Source of the DNA: an uncultured Erythrobacter sp. | GTDB taxonomy: Bacteria; Pseudomonadota; Alphaproteobacteria; Sphingomonadales; Sphingomonadaceae | NCBI GenBank assembly: GCA_947495555.1 | Contig: CANLZI010000001.1 | Span: forward strand, 1,774,861-1,838,860 | Direction of reading: 5' to 3' | Length of the DNA: 64,000 bases | Shown: one piece after another, positions 59,800 through 64,000 of the stretch | How positions within the stretch are numbered: position 1 is the first letter of the stretch | Layout of the letters: each line of letters starts with the position of its first letter | The notes under the pieces: model-generated | The model's input: only the letters and a program-made list of their open reading frames with translations | Databases searched by the model: none | What the model was told of the DNA's origin: nothing | Translations under genes and position numbers: made by a program

Positions 59800-59843
59800 A
59801 GATTGGTTCTCTGGAGTTAGGTCTCTAACTTACGGATGCGACG

Positions 59844-59859
59844 TCTCCCTTTCGGGAGA
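59844..59859 (-). promoter_or_regulatory. GAAA-capped hairpin in the clpA leader
   Basis: On the reverse strand TCTCCC-GAAA-GGGAGA forms a perfect six-base stem with a GNRA tetraloop, 45 bases before the clpA start. A second short inverted repeat (AGTTAG-N4-CTAACT) follows. Stable tetraloops in a leader can affect translation or mRNA lifetime. Confidence 0.35.
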
Positions 59860-59950
59860 ATATGAAGGCCTGTGGTTAATCATTGGTTTACGGCGATCGC
59901 TTGATACCCACATTGTACCGAGCGTGTATGGCGGAAAATCATGACCCGAT

Positions 59951-60154
59951 TCATGTGCCGGGTTTCTTAAAAAAGGCATCGGCAGCGCTGCGATGCGCGG
60001 CAGCTTTCGAACGATGGGCCGCGACCCGCTCTATTTCCGCCTGCAGCAGGGCGATCCGATCGCCCAGCTCGTCTTGGGAATAAGGATCAAGATCTTCCGT
60101 CGCGAGCTTGCTCGCTAGATCGCCTCTGGGGCGCGGGAGGTCACTATCGTCCAT
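59951..60154 (-). CDS. DUF1192 family protein
   Basis: This 67-residue protein matches DUF1192: DLASKLATEDLDPYSQDELGDRIALLQAEIERV and a basic alanine-rich helix to the end. It is short, soluble and coiled-coil-like, and its function is unknown. It lies between clpA and the quinone oxidoreductase, in line with clpA. Confidence 0.8.
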   Translation of the reverse strand: MDDSDLPRPRGDLASKLATEDLDPYSQDELGDRIALLQAEIERVAAHRSKAAAHRSAADAFFKKPGT

Positions 60155-60296
60155 TCGCTTCTAACGTTCCAATTGGCAACATCGCAAGCAGCATGGCTTG
60201 CTGTCAATCCAAGGTGGGGTTAGTTCGGCATTCTGGCAAGGTCTGTTGCGCGCTGTATCCGCAGAGCCACAGTTTCGACCGAGGGGAACGACTGAA

Positions 60297-61307
60297 ATGG
60301 CAAATAATTTGCCCGATGCGATGCGCGCCATTCATTTTGCTGAGCCGGGTGGGCCCGATGTTCTGACCTTGCAGCAGATGGATGTGCCGGCTGTGGGTGC
60401 TGATGACGTTCTGATCCGCGTAGCCTTTGCCGGCGTCAATCGCCCCGACTGCATCCAGCGCGCTGGCCATTATCCTGCCCCGCCGGGTGCCTCGCCGGTT
60501 TTGGGGCTGGAAGTATCCGGTCAGATCGTTGCGTTGGGCGATCATGTCCCTGCCGAAATGATTGGCCAAACCGTGTGCGCCCTGACGCCGGGTGGTGGTT
60601 ATGCGGAATATTGTTCTGCACCATGGCAGCACTGCCTGCCCGTAGGTGCGGATATGCCCTTGGCCGAGGCCGCTGCGCTGCCCGAAACCCTGTTCACCGT
60701 TTGGCACAATGTCTTTCAACGCGGGATGGCGCGCGATGGAGAACGATTGCTGGTGCATGGCGGGACCAGCGGCATTGGCACCATGGCGATCATGCTGGCC
60801 AAGGCATTCGACATAGAGGTGATCGCGACTTGCGGGGACGAAGCAAAATGCGCCGCCGCACGCGAAGTGGGGGCTGATCTGGCGATCAATTACCGCGAGC
60901 AAGACTTTGTCGAGGCGGTGCAGGCCCATACCGGCGGGGAGGGCGTGCATGTTGTGCTCGATATGGTGTCGGGCGATTATGTGCCGCGCAACCTCAAATG
61001 TCTGGCCGAAGATGGCCGCCATGTGACGATTGCGGTTCTGGGCGGGGCCAAGGCAGAATTGTTCATGCCAATGGTGATGATGCGGCGATTGACGCTGACA
61101 GGATCAACCCTGCGTCCTCGATCGGATGCGTTCAAAGCGGCTTTGGCTGACGATATCGCGCACAATGCCTGGCCGCTGTTTGCCGCGGGCGAATTGCATC
61201 CCGTGATGGATCGCACGTTTGCTTTGGACGAAGCGGCCGCCGCGCATGCCCGCATGGAGGCCGGCGAGCATATTGGCAAAATCATCCTGGAGGTGGCTGG
61301 TGACTGA
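60297..61307 (+). CDS. NAD(P)H quinone oxidoreductase (PIG3-type MDR)
   Basis: This is a zinc-free medium-chain dehydrogenase/reductase of 336 residues, quinone oxidoreductase family. Family features are MRAIHFAEPGGPDVLTL, RVAFAGVNRPDCIQRAGHYPAPPGASPVLGLEVSG, the NADPH motif HGGTSGIGTMAIML, and LDMVSGDYVPRNLKCLAEDGRHV. The ATG at 60297 gives the family start; the frame is open further upstream. The stop overlaps the GST gene by 8 bases, suggesting a shared role in handling electrophiles. Confidence 0.87.
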   Translation: MANNLPDAMRAIHFAEPGGPDVLTLQQMDVPAVGADDVLIRVAFAGVNRPDCIQRAGHYPAPPGASPVLGLEVSGQIVALGDHVPAEMIGQTVCALTPGGGYAEYCSAPWQHCLPVGADMPLAEAAALPETLFTVWHNVFQRGMARDGERLLVHGGTSGIGTMAIMLAKAFDIEVIATCGDEAKCAAAREVGADLAINYREQDFVEAVQAHTGGEGVHVVLDMVSGDYVPRNLKCLAEDGRHVTIAVLGGAKAELFMPMVMMRRLTLTGSTLRPRSDAFKAALADDIAHNAWPLFAAGELHPVMDRTFALDEAAAAHARMEAGEHIGKIILEVAGD

Positions 61308-61941
61308 AATTCTGACCCTGCATGAAGATCCGCGCAGCGGTAATTGCTATAAAATCAAGCTGACAGCGGCTCTGTTGGGTATCCCTCTTGCCACCCATAG
61401 CTATGACATCATGGCTGGCGAAACCCGAACGCCTGAATTCCTTCAGCGGGCCAATTCCAATGGCCGCATTCCCGTCTTGCAGATCGGCGAACACGGCGAT
61501 GGTGATCAGGAGCCGCGCTTTCTCCCCGAAAGCAATGCAGCCTGCTGGTATCTGGCGCATGGCAGCCGCTTGATTCCTGAGGATCGCTTCGCGCAATCAG
61601 ACATGCTGCGATGGATGTTCTTTGAGCAATATAACCACGAGCCCAACATCGCGACCGTGCGTTATTGGCTGAAATTTGTCGGGCAACACAATCTTACGGA
61701 ACATCAAACCGCGCAAATCATGCCAAAGCGGATTGCAGGATACGATGCACTGAAACTTATGGACGAACATCTAGCCGACCACTCCTTCCTGCTGGGGGAT
61801 CGGCTCAGCCTGGCTGATATAGCGCTGTTTCCTTATACCCATGTGGCCGAGGAGGGCGGGTTCGGCTTGGACGATTACGCCCATGTTTGCACATGGATTA
61901 AGCGGATCGAGGGTGTGCCGGATTTCGTGCCGATGGCGTGA
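61300..61941 (+). CDS. Glutathione S-transferase family protein
   Basis: The 213-residue protein has an N-terminal thioredoxin-like domain (LTLHEDPRSGNCYKIKLTAALLGIPLATHSYD, PESNAACWYLAHG) and a C-terminal helical domain (GDRLSLADIALFPYTHVAEEGGF). Cys16 in SGNCYK could be the thiol-activating residue. GTG at 61300 is the only sensible start (GGAGG upstream). It overlaps the quinone oxidoreductase gene by 8 bases. Confidence 0.87.
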   Translation: MTEILTLHEDPRSGNCYKIKLTAALLGIPLATHSYDIMAGETRTPEFLQRANSNGRIPVLQIGEHGDGDQEPRFLPESNAACWYLAHGSRLIPEDRFAQSDMLRWMFFEQYNHEPNIATVRYWLKFVGQHNLTEHQTAQIMPKRIAGYDALKLMDEHLADHSFLLGDRLSLADIALFPYTHVAEEGGFGLDDYAHVCTWIKRIEGVPDFVPMA

Positions 61942-62006
61942 AACTGCATTGGCGTTCGCTTGTGCTTGCCGATTGTAACGCTTTGCCCTATCTACCCTCT
62001 CGCAAT

Positions 62007-62040
62007 GGCCGCTCCGCAAGGGGCGGCCCTTTATATTTTT
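62007..62040 (+). terminator. Intrinsic terminator after the GST gene
   Basis: A 9-base stem (GGCCGCTCC with GGGGCGGCC, one G-U pair) with a GCAA tetraloop precedes a CTTTATATTTTT tract. It separates the GST operon from the trcR-like gene 13 bases further on, though it could also lie inside that gene's leader. Confidence 0.75.
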
Positions 62041-62053
62041 ACGGAGATTTCCC

Positions 62054-62887
62054 ATGGCCCAAGGGTCAACACAGCCCACCCCGTTGATGCCGCATGCCAC
62101 AGCAACTTGGCTGGTCGATAACACCGGCCTCAGCTTTGAACAGATTGCTGAATTTTGCGGCCTGCATATTCTGGAAGTTCAGGCCATGGCCGATGATCTT
62201 GCTGGCAGCAAATACACCGGTCGCGATCCGGTCCACGCGGGTGAACTGAACCAGGCAGAAATCGACAAGGGTCAGGCGGACGAGAGCTATTCTCTGGTCA
62301 TGCAGAAGGCACCGGTTGAGGTTACCCGGACCAAGGGTCCGCGTTATACGCCCGTGTCAAAGCGTCAGGACAAACCCGATGGCATCGCCTGGGTTCTGCG
62401 TAACCACCCTGAAGTTTCAGATGCGCAGATCTCCAAGTTGATCGGTACGACGCGCAACACAATTGGAGCGATTCGCGAGCGCAGCCACTGGAACATCCAG
62501 AACATCCAACCGAAAGACCCGGTTACATTGGGCTTGTGTTCTCAGCGCGAACTGGACGCTGTTGTTGCCAAAGCGGCAAAACGTGCAGGCGTTGTTGAAG
62601 AAGACGCTGCAGAAACGGTCGTTACCGATGGCCGCAGCGATCGCGAAAAGCTGATCGAAGAATTGCACGCCGAACGCGCTGCCAATGTCAAAGCCGCTGC
62701 ACAAGCTGCCCAAGAAGCAGAAGCTGCCGCATGGCTGGAAGCAAAGCGGGATGCAGAAGAGGCGAGCGAGGCTGCTCCGGTTGATCCGGAATCACCCTTC
62801 ACTGCTGAGGCCCCTGCTGTGGCTCCAGAACCCGAGGCAGCGCCTGCTGATGAAGGCACTGAAGAAGAGAGCGCGAAACCCGAATAG
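62054..62887 (+). CDS. DUF1013 / TrcR-like cell-cycle regulator
   Basis: The 277-residue protein matches DUF1013, called TrcR in Caulobacter and described as a cell-cycle transcriptional regulator. The core (ATATWLVDNTGLSFEQIAEFCGLHILEVQAMADD to KRQDKPDGIAWVLRNHP, EVSDAQISKLIGTTRNTIGAIRERSHWN) contains two HTH-like parts. The last 90 residues are an acidic, alanine-rich low-complexity tail. GGAG lies 8 bases before the ATG. The name is from family memory, not a search. Confidence 0.8.
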   Translation: MAQGSTQPTPLMPHATATWLVDNTGLSFEQIAEFCGLHILEVQAMADDLAGSKYTGRDPVHAGELNQAEIDKGQADESYSLVMQKAPVEVTRTKGPRYTPVSKRQDKPDGIAWVLRNHPEVSDAQISKLIGTTRNTIGAIRERSHWNIQNIQPKDPVTLGLCSQRELDAVVAKAAKRAGVVEEDAAETVVTDGRSDREKLIEELHAERAANVKAAAQAAQEAEAAAWLEAKRDAEEASEAAPVDPESPFTAEAPAVAPEPEAAPADEGTEEESAKPE

Positions 62888-62985
62888 CGGTTTGGGTTGG
62901 GTCGGGGTTTGGCCATCGGCTTAGCTCCAGCCTGAATTCCCTCATTTTCGCAGCAATTTGCTTGTGCGCGAAGGGTTGATCGGCC

Positions 62986-64000
62986 ATGTTTGCTGACATG
63001 AATGTCAGTAAATCGGCCTATCACCACCCCACCCCTTGGGACACGCAATTTCAACCGATTGCTCTTCCGGATATGCTGGCCCAGACAGTCCAGCGCAATC
63101 CGGACGCGCCGTTCCTGCATTTCATGGGGCGATCCTTCAGCTATCAGCACACGCTGCACGAAGCGCGGCGCTTTGCTGCGGGCTTATTGGCGATGGGTAT
63201 TGCCAAGGGAGACCGGGTTGGCCTGTTCCTGCCCAATGTCCCGATTTACGCCAGCGCCTATTATGGCGCGATGATGGCGGGCGCAGTGGTGGTGAATTTC
63301 TCGCCGCTCTACACGGTTGAAGAATTGGCTTGGCAGGTCGAGGATTCGGGCACGCGCGTTCTGGTTACGGTCGATGTGCCCGAGCTGTATGATACAGCGA
63401 GACAGGTGCTGGATGCGTCAACTTTGGAAACGCTGGTCGTCGGGTCTCTGGCAGACCAGCTGCCGACGTTGAAAAGCCTGGCCTTGCGCATTTTGGGCCG
63501 GAGCAAGATTGCCAAGATTGACTGGAGCTCTGCCATATTGCCATGGGCCGATTGCACAGTGGACCGGCCCTTTTCGCCCGATCCAATCGATCCGGCCAAG
63601 GATCTGGCGCTTCTCCAATATACTGGCGGGACAACCGGCCGGCCCAAGGGGGCCATGCTAGGCCATGATCAGCTGTCGGTGAACGCCCTGCAAGTTGCCG
63701 CCATCAACCCCTTTGGCAATGCCGATAAAGAGGTGTTCATGGGCGCGCTGCCGTTCTTCCATGTGTTCGCCAACACCAGCCTGCTCAATCATGCGGTTGC
63801 TACCGGAGCCTCGATTGCGATGCTGCCAAGGTTTGATGCCGGGCAGGTTCTCAAGACAATCGAGAAATTGAAGACGACCGGCTTTCCCGGCGTACCCACC
63901 ATGTTTCAGGCGCTGCTCGACCATCCCGATGTCGGCAAGACGGATTTGTCATCCCTCAAGGTCTGCATTTCAGGCGGAGCGCCCATGCCTGCTCCCGTGC
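62986..64000 (+). CDS. AMP-forming acyl-CoA ligase (3' end cut by window edge)
   Basis: The frame runs from the ATG at 62986 to the window edge (338 codons visible). Seen so far are the N-terminal domain (MFADMNVSKSAYHHPTPWDTQF, DRVGLFLPNVPIYASAYYGAMMAGAVVVNF), the P-loop YTGGTTGRPKGAMLGH, and FFHVFANTSLL. This pattern fits FadD-type long-chain acyl-CoA synthetases. A second in-frame ATG lies 4 codons on. AAGGG about 10 bases upstream supports the first. C-terminal motifs are outside the window. Confidence 0.88.
   Translation, partial: MFADMNVSKSAYHHPTPWDTQFQPIALPDMLAQTVQRNPDAPFLHFMGRSFSYQHTLHEARRFAAGLLAMGIAKGDRVGLFLPNVPIYASAYYGAMMAGAVVVNFSPLYTVEELAWQVEDSGTRVLVTVDVPELYDTARQVLDASTLETLVVGSLADQLPTLKSLALRILGRSKIAKIDWSSAILPWADCTVDRPFSPDPIDPAKDLALLQYTGGTTGRPKGAMLGHDQLSVNALQVAAINPFGNADKEVFMGALPFFHVFANTSLLNHAVATGASIAMLPRFDAGQVLKTIEKLKTTGFPGVPTMFQALLDHPDVGKTDLSSLKVCISGGAPMPAPV

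Noticed and set aside
60204-61022. Open frame opposite the quinone oxidoreductase
   Set aside because: Antisense shadow without motifs.
1-64000. Search for CRISPR arrays, tRNA/rRNA, insertion sequences and phage genes
   Set aside because: I found no regularly spaced repeats, no tRNA T-loops and no transposase or phage protein. The window looks like undisturbed core genome.

Overview
This window is a stretch of a moderately GC-rich alphaproteobacterial chromosome, most likely Sphingomonadales and possibly Erythrobacteraceae. That call rests on the mix of families seen: DUF1491, DUF1192, DUF2165, DUF6489, UrcA, a DUF2497/PopZ protein, a DUF1013/TrcR protein, a long-form HPF, a ThiS-ThiG fusion, a SUV3-like helicase and a CarD-fdxA block. 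It was made by reading, not by database search. I see no rRNA, tRNA, CRISPR array, insertion sequence or prophage. Almost everything is conserved core genome, densely packed, with many 4-11 base stop/start overlaps.

Layout. 1-13 kb: a truncated AraC-type regulator, a 19-codon small ORF with its own terminator, pyrD, a gamma-glutamyltransferase, an acyl-CoA ligase, a thiSG fusion next to a Zur-box-controlled MerC-like protein, ctaA, cutA and rplM-rpsI. 13-25 kb: UrcA, a LytS/LytTR-type two-component pair, class I fumarase, a PCMT-like gene with tolC, a PopZ-like gene, erpA, xth, a SleB-type hydrolase and ptsN. 25-33 kb is the probable replication-origin region. A leftward block (hpf, dnaQ, coaE, aroE, maf, ppsR) and a rightward block (hemE, hemJ, rho) diverge from an AT-rich spacer at 29524-29849. 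That spacer carries DnaA-box-like motifs and GANTC sites, and hemE is the marker of the Caulobacter origin. 33-41.5 kb: a BLUF photoreceptor, an FMN glutamate-synthase-like protein, mnmE-mnmG-rsmG-parA-parB and three parS sites. 41.5-64 kb: fRMsr, a PQQ-type sugar dehydrogenase, a DUF815 ATPase, a DmdC-like acyl-CoA dehydrogenase, a tsaC/sua5 gene, a DUF2807 lipoprotein, CarD, fdxA, an S4 protein with the SUV3-like helicase, an M23 peptidase, hemB, two GNATs, gamma carbonic anhydrase, clpA, a quinone oxidoreductase, a GST, TrcR and a truncated acyl-CoA ligase.

How it fits together. The centre combines chromosome replication and segregation (candidate oriC, parABS, PopZ-like pole organiser) with tRNA and rRNA modification (mnmE, mnmG, rsmG, tsaC). 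Haem genes (hemE, hemJ, hemB, ctaA) are scattered across the window. The most informative non-gene signals are the candidate oriC, the parS cluster, the Zur-like operator, the small ORF with terminator at about 1 kb, a tandem palindrome after parB, and operator-like inverted repeats over the tolC-operon and DUF2807 promoters.
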